Part shown: piece after piece, positions 32,206 to 44,714 of the stretch
How positions within the stretch are numbered: the first letter of the stretch is position 1
How the letters are laid out: each line of letters opens with the position of its first letter
From: Aureobasidium sp. EXF-3400
Taxonomy: Eukaryota > Ascomycota > Dothideomycetes > Dothideales > Saccotheciaceae
Direction: 5' to 3'
DNA: 64,000 nt
NCBI GenBank assembly: GCA_024195585.1
Contig: SWBL01000011.1
Span: forward strand, 1 to 64,000
Notes under the pieces: model-generated
Seen by the model: the letters and a program-made list of their open reading frames with translations, nothing else
The model's database searches: none
Told to the model about the DNA's origin: nothing
Position numbers and translations under genes: made by a program

Positions 32206-33342
32206 ATGACCAAGGCCGATCCGGTTGCTTTTCTGTCCACACTGCGAGCATGGCAACTCAAACATCTGGCATTCCTTACTGGACTGAACTCTACGGGTAC
32301 GAAAGCGCAACTATGTAGGACGCTAGTAGACTGCACGAAGAAGCCTACTTTCCCTAGTCCTCGATGCAGAATCCTCAGCATAGATATGGGAGTCAAGAAC
32401 CTCGCGTTCTGTCTATTGGATCTACATAAGCTGCCCCGGGACTCTGAGCAGACCAATGCCCAAGCTGGCGATAGAATGCTGTCTTTGCATCTTGCAGACT
32501 GGAAACGCCTGGATGTGTCAGAGAGGCTGGCGGCTAGACATACAAATCCTCCAATAACAACAACATCACGGATATCCGAAGATCGCGTTGGCAAGGCTGA
32601 AGAATTGGAATCGATTGAGACGACTTCTGAAGAAGGCTCCAATCTGTATGCGCCTTCGTCTCTGTCCAAAATTGCATTTGGTCTAGCCTCTGAGTTTCTG
32701 CGATACAAACCGGACTACATCCTGATAGAACGGCAGAGGTTTCGGTCAGGTGGTGGACCAGCTATACAAGAATGGACAGTTCGAGTGAATATGTTAGAGA
32801 GCATGCTATGGGCATCACTGGAGACCATGCGACACAGCCATCACGGGACACAAGATGCTTAAGAAGGGCAATTCCCCGACGTCCTGGAGATGAGCCCTCG
32901 ACGCGTCGGCATGTTTTGGCTAACTCGGGGGGACTTCTTTCCAGCACCAGTAGATATAGCTGCTTCGCTTATGGGTTCTCAGGACACGGCGAAAATGATG
33001 GAGACAGATATCAAGAAGAAGTCATTCGAGAAGAAGGACAAGATTGCATTGGCCCGACACTGGCTTTCGCTTGCGCTAACTACGGACGAGCTGACGGTCG
33101 ATGCAGACCTTGCTCGAATGGTTGCTTCTTTCTGTTCGCCAAAAGAACGACAAAGTCGCCGACGGAGCAAAGACGAGGAGCACGGACAAGAGGTTGGAAG
33201 CAAAGATGCATCGGCCATTTCTGGTAAACTAGATGATCTGGCAGACTGTCTTGTGCAGGCAGTGACGTTTGCTCTCTGGGAGCAGAACCGCGCAAGGCTT
33301 GGGGCATACATTGATTCAGAGTTGACAGATCAGATGTTGTGA
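32206..33342 (+). pseudogene. cce1: Mitochondrial Holliday-junction resolvase Cce1/Ydc2, interrupted by one stop
   Basis: A single frame of 379 codons encodes the whole RuvC-fold mitochondrial resolvase that cuts four-way junctions in mtDNA recombination and segregation, but codon 219 (32860-32862) is TAA. Before it: a SAP-like N-terminus (LSTLRAWQLKHLAFLTGL), the first acidic residue in RILSIDMGVKNLAF, and IERQRFRSGGGPAIQEW. After it, in the same frame: FPDVLEMSPRRVGMFWL and KLDDLADCLVQAV with the C-terminal catalytic Asp residues. No GT-AG or GC-AG intron removes the stop without deleting conserved residues. The stop falls in a variable loop. CAA-to-TAA mutation or sequencing error are the simple explanations; otherwise a 218-residue truncated protein is made. 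Confidence 0.8.
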
Positions 33343-33350
33343 TGCAGTCT

Positions 33351-33719
33351 TCATGGAGCGGAATCGTCGCTCTTCTTGCCCATAGCGGCTCTCAGCTTCT
33401 CCTCGTTCTCGGAGATTGGCGAGCGACCCTTCAATTTCTCAGACTGAGTAGCTGACTTGGACGAGCCCATAAACTGCTCTCTAGCACCGTGTGCCAGCTC
33501 GGATAGAGTACCACCACCCTGGTCCAGCTTCTCAGCACGACCGTGTCTCCTCCTGCTCTCGGCCAATAGATCGAGACCTTCACCACCGCTGTCGGCATCG
33601 CGATGTCTTTGGGCATTTGCTTTGGCGGCGCGGATAGAGGTTCTGGTGTAGACGAATAGTATGCAAGCCATTGTGAAGGCAGCGGCGGGAGCAATGATGG
33701 TACGCGAGTTGAAGGGCAT
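33351..33719 (-). CDS. Small single-pass membrane protein, unknown function
   Basis: 122 residues from the ATG at 33719, starting MPFNSRTIIAPAAAFTMACI and continuing with one predicted membrane helix up to about residue 21, then a basic, Ala/Gln/Arg-rich hydrophilic tail. The N-terminal pattern (short lead, one helix, then RTSIRAAKANAQRHR) looks like a conserved fungal, perhaps mitochondrial, protein, but I cannot name it. The frame extends upstream to ATGs at 33758 and 33806; the internal start was preferred because the helix then lies at the N-terminus. Its stop is only 8 bp from that of the convergent cce1. Confidence 0.62.
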   Translation of the reverse strand: MPFNSRTIIAPAAAFTMACILFVYTRTSIRAAKANAQRHRDADSGGEGLDLLAESRRRHGRAEKLDQGGGTLSELAHGAREQFMGSSKSATQSEKLKGRSPISENEEKLRAAMGKKSDDSAP

Positions 33720-35844
<2,125 letters not shown>

Positions 35845-36102
35845 AGATGTAAATCAATTGTAAATTAATATACGGCTATATACGACAAACACCAGAGATA
35901 TCCAAAGAACATATCATTCATACATGATGCTTTTTAATGCAGTGTTTTTTGAGGTCATTTCAGCCAGACAAGTCTTGTCGTACTCATAACGTATAGATAC
36001 CCGAGTTTCTTCTTCGTGAAGCGTAGGATCATCGATGACAAGAGTTGTATGTAATCAGATTCAACAATGCAATGCTGGTAGGTGCGCCAATCTCGTTCCT
36101 GC

Positions 36103-37607
36103 CTAGATGATAACCCTCAGGCCCCACCCACCAGTCAACCCTCTCGCAACCACGAAAGCCGCACTCGCAGCAACATACGACGCCCCAGCAAGGATAATCA
36201 ACCCACTGTAATGCTGTTTTGCTCCTGTTCCCAATATAGCACCAGCGATAGGAATGCCGATCAATGTTCCAAAACTGCTGATTGTAAATGTCGTTCCTGT
36301 CCTCTTTCCGATATCCTCGGTCTTGCAAACCTGTTGGATACAGACGGGCGTCAAGGAGATTGCTGCACCAGACCAGAAGCCAAATAGCACGGTGTACGCA
36401 ATGATGGCGGCGTGAGAAGAGGAACCGATCAACCAGAGCAAAAAGGTCAAAAGACAGCAAATCACTGCTGTGACGGTCATGGTGTTGAGGCGTCCGTAAC
36501 GATCGGCGATATAGCCAGGCAGCAAGCGGCCAGGTATAGCAGCGGCATTGAGGATCGGGATGAGGGCATATGCTAGCTCCTGCCTCATACCCGCATCCAA
36601 CGCTTGATCAACCAGGAACGTGTATGGGATGAATACTGCAAACTCGACGAGGAAGATAGCAACAGTTGTGGCAGCATAAGGCGGATCCCTGAGTGCGAGA
36701 ATGTCAATTTTAGCGCCTTTTGTCTTGTTCGGTGGTAACCGGCTGCGGAGAAGTAGACAAGCAACTGCACAGAGTGCTGCACTGATGAAACCGATTATAC
36801 GAATTGCCCAGCCGAATCCAATCTTGGGCGCGAGAAAGAGAATGATGAGTGAAAAGGCAAGACCGCCTGTTCCACCAGCTGTACATGCAACTCCCATTGC
36901 AAAGCCTCTTCGAGCATGGAACCAGTGGCCAACAGCAGAGACAGCGGTAGTGAAAAGAAAACATGTACTCAAGCCACCCAGAACACCAAAAGATAGGATG
37001 ATCTGGTAGTACTCGGTGCTCACACTGAGCGTCATCAAAGCCACCACCAGTCCAATACTTCCGATTATCACTAGCACCCTGGCTCCGTATACATCGAACA
37101 GTGGGCCAATCTGGACACCTGCAAAGTACAGAAAGAATGGAAATGTCGAAAATATCCAGCCCACAGAGGAAGAGGAGTAAGAAGACAGTTGATGAGTGGA
37201 AATCCCTAAAGCGAAGGTACAATTAGCATAACCTCACGAATATGGATGGGCAATATGAAGGGTTCCTAACAGGCGTGAAGAGTTCCTATCGTGTTGAGAA
37301 GTCCCATTCCAGCTGTCATGGCGCACCAGGATCCTAGAACCACCAACCAAGCCTCGAGGCCTCCTTCGGGGTACTTTTCCAAGTCATTGTCATCGGTTGG
37401 TTGGGTTTGTTCCTCAGGAACAGTGTTATCGTAAGGTATTGCTTTTTCGGAAGTGGGCTCGTGCTGATTTGAAGTGTCTGGTTCTGGGAACCTTTGGTCC
37501 TGAATTGATCCGTCTTCCGTTGGGCTGGCATCCTTCTCTCTCGCAAGAGACTCAAATTTGTTGTGAGTCATGTTCACGAAACTGTCCAGAACTAGAGATG
37601 CGGTCAA
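36103..37607 (-). CDS. MFS monocarboxylate-transporter-like protein
   Basis: Monocarboxylate-porter family membrane protein (Mch/SLC16-like), 479 residues. Exons are 37607-37271 and 37205-36103; the intron has a weak GTTAGG donor but restores LHA-WISTHQLSSYSSS, where the family has ISTHQL. The cytosolic N-terminus is acidic and ends EGGLEAWLVVLGSWCAM, the first helix signature. VGHWFHARRGFAMGVACTAGG is the conserved loop between helices 4 and 5. A start at 37571 (MTHNKF) is equally possible. Fungal members often do not transport monocarboxylates, so the substrate is left open. Confidence 0.88.
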
Positions 37608-38128
37608 GGTGCGGTAAAGCTGTTGTTGAGATTCCGCCTCCTCGGAAAAGGATTATCGGGTGGGCCACGAACAGCAATTTTCCACTCTGTATGAGCATCG
37701 CTGGAAGACAGCAATTACAGAAGTGCTATTAGGAGGCGATTGTAGCAGATGAGGTATCATCGCCGCTGACAAACGTCGTACGAGTGTTGACGGCTCGGCC
37801 AAACTAGGAAAAATGTCCGTAGCGGATGTTCAACGCGGATCGTCTTTTTCTTTTTCTTTTTCTTTTTTCCCCCTCTTCTCGTAGCAAGAACCAGCAGATT
37901 GGTATACAGAAATACTCTCCCTGTTCGGATGCTTCTTACTCCCCAAAATTCAACAGGCAAGGATCTGATTTATTGATTGTGAGCTATGATACCTATTGAA
38001 TTGATGTGTTCTACACGTTGTTATTTGGTCGAGTTGAGCGTTGGAGCAAAACACACTGTCCTCGAGCCCTACATTTAGTGCAGAGCCATTCGCCCATGTT
38101 TTATCTGCAGAAGCTGATTTTGGTCTTC
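37608..38128. other. Intergenic region with pyrimidine repeat
   Basis: Upstream of the MCT-like gene. Contains a CTTTTT repeat at 37843-37868 (four units) and otherwise nothing recognisable. Confidence 0.5.
37843..37868. repeat. (CTTTTT)4 short tandem repeat
   Basis: Four consecutive six-base CTTTTT units, the last with an extra T. Confidence 0.9.
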
Positions 38129-39439
38129 TTATTCTTCCTCAGACTCGCTTTCACTCTCCATCTTGACCTGCTGCTGGTACTGCTGTTCGTTAGGTTCGCT
38201 GTTTGGGGTTTCCTGAATAGCCTCATTCTCGCGCCGAAGATCTCGGTCTCTGGACTTATAAGCAGAATCTGCTTCGAATCCTCTCTTCGCTCCTTCATCA
38301 TCCTCTTTGTCGTCGTCGTGGTAGCCATTGTCTTCGAGTTCCAGTTCGAAGCTTGCTCGCTGCACGAATTTGTCTCTACGAGTGACCTCATGAACCGGCA
38401 CCAATGCTGCTGTATCATAATCAGGAGCATCAAATATTTGGATGCCGCTAGCTCCTAATCTTTCTGCCCACGCTCTCAGCATGGTGGTCGCTGTTTCAGC
38501 GCTTAGTCTGTTTCTTATGCTCCGCGGTTCGTCATCAGAAGTGTCGTCAAAGAACCAAAGAAATGTGGGCTTGTTATCCATGGGGTTGCCAAAGACGAGT
38601 TCATGGATACGTGGCTCTACAAGGTGACCATTCTCGAAAAGGTTGTCGACGAGAGCAAATCTATCGCGTTCCAGGTTGAGATTCTGACAAGCGATTGTGA
38701 CACGAGTGATGTAGAGCACGAGGCTGAGCGAGCTCTTCACTCTGATGTTGCTAATTTGTCCAATGGTAGCTCTGGTAGGCGAGTTAACTTCTCCACGAGA
38801 GTTTGAGTACCTCTTAAGCGTCTGTCTGTTGCCTTCCGTACGAGAACTCGTGCTTGTGACAGGCAGACACGAAGGCACAGATACAGGGGTGATGGATGGG
38901 AATCTAGCGGTTCTGTCTAGCGAGGAACTTCGCAGCTGCTTGTTTAGGACGCGGGTATTGCCATCATCATCGTAGTTGTCGTCGTCATCATCATCCTCAT
39001 CAGCACGATTCTTGCGCTTCAGCTGTTTGGCGTCATGATTACGGCTGAGGTTTCGGCAAAGAGAAATGAATTGTTGAACCACGTTTTTCATGTTGAATGA
39101 TTCTGTATCTCTCGGAGGCCGACTGATAAATTCCGCATCGAACCAGGCAGGTGGGCTCGGACCGTGTCTTTCCATGAACAATTCCGGCCAGTCTTGGACC
39201 AAGTTGATCTGCACTGTGTATCGTAAAGCGGCCTGAGCCCCAGTGGTGGGGGATTTCTTGGATGGGTCGAAATACTTCCGCAACTCGGCCACAGTGTGGG
39301 CTTTTGCTTCCTTGAACTCTTCTGCTGACCAGCCAAAGAAGTTTTGGTAGAAAGCCTTGAGTTTGTTTCTGCTGCTTTCTACATGGGCTTTGACGCTTTG
39401 ATGTGTCCAGGTGGATACTTTTTCTTCATTGAACGGCAT
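38129..39439 (-). CDS. Acidic protein of unknown function
   Basis: 436 residues in one exon. I recognise no family. Residues 1-130 look folded (WTHQSVKAHVESSRNK, AFYQNFFGWSAEEF, YTVQINLVQDWPELFMERHG) and about 235-350 form another ordered part (LVLYITRVTIACQNLNLERD, KPTFLWFFDDTSDDE, LRAWAERLGASGIQIFDAPDYD). Between them lies an Asp-rich, low-complexity stretch (DEDDDDDD), and the C-terminus is highly acidic, ending MESESESEEE. No signal peptide or membrane helix. Nuclear location would suit the composition, but no function is proposed. Confidence 0.72.
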   Translation of the reverse strand: MPFNEEKVSTWTHQSVKAHVESSRNKLKAFYQNFFGWSAEEFKEAKAHTVAELRKYFDPSKKSPTTGAQAALRYTVQINLVQDWPELFMERHGPSPPAWFDAEFISRPPRDTESFNMKNVVQQFISLCRNLSRNHDAKQLKRKNRADEDDDDDDNYDDDGNTRVLNKQLRSSSLDRTARFPSITPVSVPSCLPVTSTSSRTEGNRQTLKRYSNSRGEVNSPTRATIGQISNIRVKSSLSLVLYITRVTIACQNLNLERDRFALVDNLFENGHLVEPRIHELVFGNPMDNKPTFLWFFDDTSDDEPRSIRNRLSAETATTMLRAWAERLGASGIQIFDAPDYDTAALVPVHEVTRRDKFVQRASFELELEDNGYHDDDKEDDEGAKRGFEADSAYKSRDRDLRRENEAIQETPNSEPNEQQYQQQVKMESESESEEE

Positions 39440-40274
39440 CTTGAGTAATCTCCCGGTCTTTTGAGGACTTTTATTCCGCTGGGGTATGGAATGCGTGAAA
39501 CAAGTCTTGTTGAGATGATGGTACGGTGAGTGAGGAAGACCTGGAGCTGCCTAGAAATTTTTGAAGGGTCCAGATATATGCCCAGTCAACTAGATCGAGA
39601 GGGTTTCTTGAGTAATTGAGGCGCAAGATTCTAGATGGTGACTCTGTTCTCCATCACCACTCGTAGTGAAGTGAAGGTGATTGCGAGCTGTGACCCTAGC
39701 TTTCAGCGGTCACATCAGTGTAAGTAACGCTCGATGCGCGATCAAAGTGAGAGTAAGTTGATCTTACCAGAACTGAATTTCAGTAGAAGCTGCGTGTGAA
39801 GTGCTTCCAAAGGTGACGATAATTCCTTCGAGATGTGGTTGATGCGAAGGGACACGGGAGATGTAAGTAGCAGGCTTGAGAAACCTGATCAAGGGGTCGA
39901 AGAGCAACGATAGTTGAGCCTGAAGTTGTTGTAGCTGTAGATGAGTTTTTGCAGCAGAGCAGCTGATCTGGTGAGGAAAGCGCAGAAGTCAGGAATCCTC
40001 CTCGTCCCCTTTGATTCACTTCCTCTTGATAAATGAAACGTCAATTATCGAAAGCAGGCTGTTTCCACAAACAGCCAATCAGTGTTGGAAATGGCAGATG
40101 CCTGAGGTTATAATTTTCGTAGATTCCTAGGAGGCATAACATAGCTGCTACGTTACCATTTCCTTCCGTTGATGCTTTTTCTCCCGGTTTTCCCCTCCCG
40201 GTGTGCCGATGATGAACCAAAGACCTCGCTTGAACGCACGACAAAACAAAACATACACGATCGGAGACGCAGGA
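39440..40274. other. Intergenic region
   Basis: 3' flank of cdc73 and upstream region of the acidic protein gene, same strand. No coding or RNA signal seen. Confidence 0.5.
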
Positions 40275-41575
40275 CTATCTTGTCTCTCTGTTGAAGCCGC
40301 GAGCTCTCATAGAGGCCTCAATAGCACTCCAAATCTCTTCCACAGTTTCACGGTCTCTCCATCTTTGTTGAGCAGTCTGGCCCTCACGATATGCGTCGAT
40401 GCCAACATTCAGCACACCTCTGCCCCAACCCTTGATGGTATCCGGCAGAAGCTCATTACGCCAGCCGACGTAGACACCCAGGGCATGGCTAAAGAGCTCT
40501 GCTGGTTGACTCCACTTGTAGCCCTTGAATTGCCACGCTTGACCAGTTGTGAAGACGGCGACAACGCGATTCCAGTAATCGGGCTTGAAGTTATCAGGCG
40601 ACTCGACAAGGATGAAACGCAGAGGGCGAGTGGGTTCTATGGATGGCATGACGCGATTGACGTGAAGGATATTCAAGGTGGTCGAAGTAGTGGAGGTAGG
40701 AGGAGTGTAGACACCGTCCATGAGGAAAGACTTGACGTTTGACAGGCGAAGAAGCGACGATGCTGATGGGGAGAGGAGGATGATGGGCTCGGGACGACGG
40801 CCACTCGATGGCTTTGCAGGACGGATGGCGGGAGCTGGCGTGATGAGAGCAGGAGTTGGAGCCGATGCTTTGGAGCGACCCAAGAATGCCTCAGCATACT
40901 TGCGTACATGTGAAAAATCCTACAGCATCAAGTCAGTATGGCTGCTCGTGTTGAAGAAGCGCATCGAGGACGTACGGTAGGTTTGCTGCCTCTGAGAATC
41001 GAGTTGCGGTCGCCCGTCTTGCGCTCTAGAGCGTAGATGTCGCGTAGCTTGTCGTCCTCGGCCCTCGCGTCTTGCATGACCACATCGCCGTCTCCGCTGG
41101 CCATCTTTGCGGCATCGTGGGCCTGAGCACGCGTCTGACGGTTGTCGTCTAGGCTCTTGATGAATTCGCTGTCGTTTTCGCCAGACAACCAGTTGATCAG
41201 GTCAAGTTTCTCGGCAAAGACCAAATTGCGCACTTCGCTAAGGCCATTGGATGTGCGCGTCGTGTTGAGCTCCTGAGTTGCAGCGATGTAGTCTCCAGTG
41301 CTCTTGTCCTTGTTCTGCCAACACCAGAATATACTGGCCAGATCAAGGGCGCCATTGGTTTGCGAGACGAATCTCGTTGCTGTCGTCAATGGGAGTGCAG
41401 TATGTTGGGTTCCATCGGCGGCGGATTGTGTGTTGAAGAGCAGGTGGGACGCATCAGTCAAAGGCGCAATGTCGCTGGCTGATGACGCATCGGCGCTACG
41501 TGTCGGCAAAGGCGGTGATGAGGCTGCCAGACTCGTCCGGAACAGGTTCAACGCATCGTTGTCGCTTGCGCTCAT
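40275..41575 (-). CDS. cdc73: Paf1-complex subunit Cdc73 (parafibromin)
   Basis: Subunit of the Paf1 complex that travels with RNA polymerase II and supports elongation and histone modification; 414 residues. Exons are 41575-40976 and 40919-40275 (donor GTACGT, acceptor TGTAG, phase 0). The N-terminal half has EKLDLINWLSGENDSEFIKSL, and the second exon begins DFSHVRKYAEAFLGRSK. The conserved C-terminal Ras-like domain includes PIILLSPSASSLLRLSNVKSF, RPLRFILVES, YWNRVVAVFTTGQAWQFKGYKW and the FSHALGVYVGW segment. Complete and of typical length for fungi. Confidence 0.94.
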
Positions 41576-41863
41576 GTTGATGGTATGTTTTGGTCGAGAT
41601 GATCAAATCGTGTCTTGGTGTTGGCCAGCTTGATGGCATTCAAGTCCAGCTTCAAACGGGGAAGGTTAGCCGCGCCTTGGCATTCACTTCCTACGTCTCT
41701 TCAATGTCACACCTTCCTCGATCTGATCTCCAATCGCTTCTTCAAAACAGTGTATTGATGCTCTTGTCTCATTACTCACACTGTATAGAAGCTACTTACC
41801 AACACCATCACTCGCATGTCTAGACACACGAGCCATTCATCTTTGATCAAGCCATCTCATCAA

Positions 41864-42148
41864 TCAAGCCAGCGTGTTTTCGACCATCGTTGTCTTCCCA
41901 TCCTTGCTCGGCTGCCCTCCCGCCACGAGGCTTCCTCTGCCATGTATCGGGCAAAGCAACTGTCCATGTATCGAGTTTTTAGGGTGAAGAGGACAGAGTG
42001 GGCTGCTAGGCAGATGCTCCGGCACATCATTGGCAACCTCTTCCTCCTCATTTTCTGCTTCCATGTCCACTTGTTTCATCTTTTGTGAGAAGTAATCTGG
42101 CGCCTTGTTGCCCCCTTTTCCATCGTGCTCTCGATTCTGCTTCACCTC
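41864..42148 (-). other. In-frame continuation beyond the stop of the gene at 42149-43757
   Basis: Directly after the TAG at 42151-42149 the same frame stays open for 94 codons. It contains APDYFSQKMKQVDM, VPEHLPSSPLCPLHP and CPIHGRG, a Cys/His pattern that to my memory ends a conserved fungal protein family (SPLCP...C..HGR). It looks like the C-terminal domain of the upstream gene, separated from it by one stop or by an unrecognised short intron. Confidence 0.5.
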
Positions 42149-43757
42149 CTATGGAGAGCTCGGCTTTCTTAGTTCTGTCGATCCTGCGACCGAATCTCGT
42201 CGTGTTTCTGCTTCCTCGCCTGTACCTGGAGGGTTGGTGTAGTCGAAAAAGAATCCTCGTGACCTCGAGTGTGAGCTCTGCGCTCCCCTGCCCACTGGAG
42301 GTGTGTTGACTCGCTGCATTTCAGACGGCAGGAAGCTCAATCCAGGTACTGGTCGATGTATATATTCTCGTCCATCCGCTCCGACATACGAGTCCTTGCG
42401 TTTGGAAGCAACGCTTTTATTTGTGGTTGTGGTCTGGATAGACGCATGCGTGTTTCTTCTTCGACGTGAGACGCGATAGATAAGACCAAAGCAACGTGAT
42501 CCAGGCGAAGGTGACCTTGACATGATTGAGGACTGTTTCGATTGACGTCGGTATGGACTTTCGGATCTCAGTAGCTTGGTAGCCTCTCTTCTGATTGGAG
42601 CTGGCACGATGCTGTGTACCGTCAACACTCGTAGGAAGCCTTGCTTCGGTGCCTCTTCTTCAGGTGGAGGAGGTGCTGGCATTGCTTCTGGTTCTCGGTT
42701 CGTGGGTTCCGCAATTGAGCCCACTGTGCTGACAAAAGAGATTGGGTTTCCTGGATTGCCGGGTCTCTGTCGAGCGCCTTGTCTAGTTATGGATTCGCTT
42801 GACTTTGATTGTATGGTCATGCGAGGTCTAGCGTTTCCATATGCTAGGCTTCTATGGTGGCCTCTTGAAGGGTTGCTAGTAGAAGCCTTTTGGGTTGGAG
42901 TATCAACAGCGTATCCCGATGCGATAGAAGCCTTCGCACGACGATTTTTGATTTTCGAGTTGTAGAAAGAAATATGCGGACGGGCCACGTCTTGAAGGTG
43001 CGGAGACACGTTGCGGGGTTTATTGAATGCTTCAGAGAAAGTCATGGACTTGGGAGGAGGTTGAAAGTTAGGACTGGGCGGAGCTGATTGCATGATAATA
43101 GCAGGTGAAGACACAATATTGCGAGGTGGAGCAGGACGAGATGCACTTGGTAGCGACAGGTGCGGAGGAGCTACCATGACTTTTCTGAAGTTTCTTTTGG
43201 TAACGCGTTCTCTTTGCAGAATATGAGCATAGCTGCTGGCCTCTGAGGACGACCATTTGTCACTGGAAGAGGATGTTGGTGTTGGTACAGCATTAGTAGA
43301 TGATGGTTTATGTTGTGCAGGGTGTAATCTAGTAGATGTCAGTTCGTCATGCTCGGGCTGAGGGTGACTTATGCTCCTACTCAATAGTTGGAGTTCTAGT
43401 CAATGCATATTCATCTGAGTTGTCGATCTTGGGCAAAGCAAAGAAGCCGTCATCGGCAGGAGCAGCAGTTGGGAGCCTCAGAGTCCCTTGAGAGTGTTCT
43501 CCCAAGCGAAAGGGTCGTCTGCTCTCGAAAGGGTTGACTGAGGCGAGTTGTGTCTTTGGTGATGGCTGTGGTGATGGTGGGTGTGGAGGGCGTAGTCCTG
43601 ATCCGGAGGGTAGGGATAACGAGCCCTCATTCCATCCCGCGAAGAGGTGTGACGGTGAGCTCTTCTCGGGGGGAGGGGTTCGTCCAGGCTGCTCTGACTG
43701 CTGCTGTTGCTGCTCGACGAGTCCGACTCGGACAGGCTTCTGCGGTTGCGAGGCCAT
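42149..43757 (-). CDS. Ser/Pro-rich protein of unknown function, possibly truncated
   Basis: Exons 43757-43381 and 43328-42149 join through a 52-nt intron (GTAGGA donor, CTGAC branch, CTACTAG acceptor), giving 518 residues that start MASQPQKPVRVGLVEQQQQQ. The second exon has no suitable ATG of its own, which is why an upstream exon is needed. The protein is basic, disordered and rich in Ser/Pro; ordered-looking pieces are SFYNSKIKNRRAKASIASGYAVDTPTQ-like sequence and SRGFFFDYTNP near the C-terminus. A conserved-looking C-terminal domain continues in frame past the stop. The first exon overlaps another open frame (43478-43909), so the 5' structure is uncertain. Confidence 0.5.
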
Positions 43758-43909
43758 TGTCTGCTGGGGCCGGGGGGCTCGTACTTCTTCTCTGACCTGA
43801 AGATGCCACCAGGATTGGCGAAGCACAGGCCTGCAAGTACCACTGCGAAGAATGAGAAGATGCCGCGTTGAAAGGTTCGCTTGTCGTCGACGTAGTCGTA
43901 GTAAGGCAT
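43478..43909 (-). CDS. Small membrane protein with His/Ser-rich tail, unknown
   Basis: 143 residues from the ATG at 43909, starting MPYYDYVDDKRTFQRG, then one hydrophobic helix (about residues 17-33) and a polar tail with runs of Ser and His. The N-terminus looks like a genuine conserved start. From 43757 to 43478 it overlaps, on the same strand but in another frame, the first exon proposed for the neighbouring gene. Either this is a separate short gene, or it supplies the true N-terminus of that gene through a splice I could not identify. Confidence 0.5.
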   Translation of the reverse strand: MPYYDYVDDKRTFQRGIFSFFAVVLAGLCFANPGGIFRSEKKYEPPGPSRQWPRNRRSLSESDSSSSNSSSQSSLDEPLPPRRAHRHTSSRDGMRARYPYPPDQDYALHTHHHHSHHQRHNSPQSTLSRADDPFAWENTLKGL

Positions 43910-44714
43910 TGTCTTTCAAGTTAGGGGAGATGAAGAACGACTTTCAAAGCAGTTCCAGCATCCGATGAAGGTATGAGAGGAATCTAGGTGTACGCAGAGG
44001 AAGATGCGCGTTGTCACATTCGTCTTTTAGGCAACAGAACATCATGCCCTCTTCGTGACTGCAGCTGGAAGGACCAGCCAGGTCGTACCTTCCTTGTCTG
44101 CCACTCACGAAGCTTGAGCTGTCAAACTCCTGAGTAGCTTCGTTTGCCCACCTACCTACACATTTACGAGTGCCATAAACTTCTATTCGTCCAGTTTTCA
44201 GTAGTCAGAAGGCAATGCCTCATTTGTACTGTACCAGATACCTGCGGCGACGATCTGTCGAAACCCTCAACCCAGACTTGTCGAACTCCCAAGGTATATC
44301 AAGGTAATTTTACAGTCATCGCTCTTCCGAATCAGTCATGAGTGGCATACAAACCAATTGCTCAAAGACCGGCCTGCTTCTACGAGATGACCGCCGGTTT
44401 CAGATAGCGACAGCACACTTTTGATCCCTCTAGCTCTTGAACGTATCAGACAGAGCTGTTGTCCATAGTGATTGCAAGCCAGGGACTCAGGTAACTATGA
44501 GGATTAACCTGCGGTGAGCAGCAACGCCACCAACCGAAATGTCTTAAGATTAAGGGGTCATGGGACGAGCGCAATAGAGCGCCAATCAAACGCCCCTCGT
44601 CAACACCATCTTCGTGTCGGCATTACACAAAAACCACGCGTACCTCTACGCGTTTCCCGCCTGTATCACGATCTGTAGCGATTTATAGAGAGAAGCAAGA
44701 AGAACCAGGTCAGA
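43910..44714. other. Divergent intergenic region
   Basis: Upstream region of both the small membrane protein gene and the RlpA-like gene. Apart from the paired ACGCGT boxes I see nothing specific. Confidence 0.45.
44636..44653. promoter_or_regulatory. Pair of MluI cell-cycle boxes upstream of the RlpA-like gene
   Basis: ACGCGT at 44636-44641 and 44648-44653, 12 bp from start to start and 62-79 bp before the ATG at 44715. This is the consensus site for MBF, whose Mbp1-type subunit is encoded in this window. Confidence 0.45.

Noticed and set aside
42130..42225. Intron from GTACAG (42225) to remove the TAG of the Ser/Pro-rich gene
   Set aside because: With the good CCATAG acceptor it shifts the frame away from the Cys/His domain; the only phase-correct acceptor nearby is a poor GAG.
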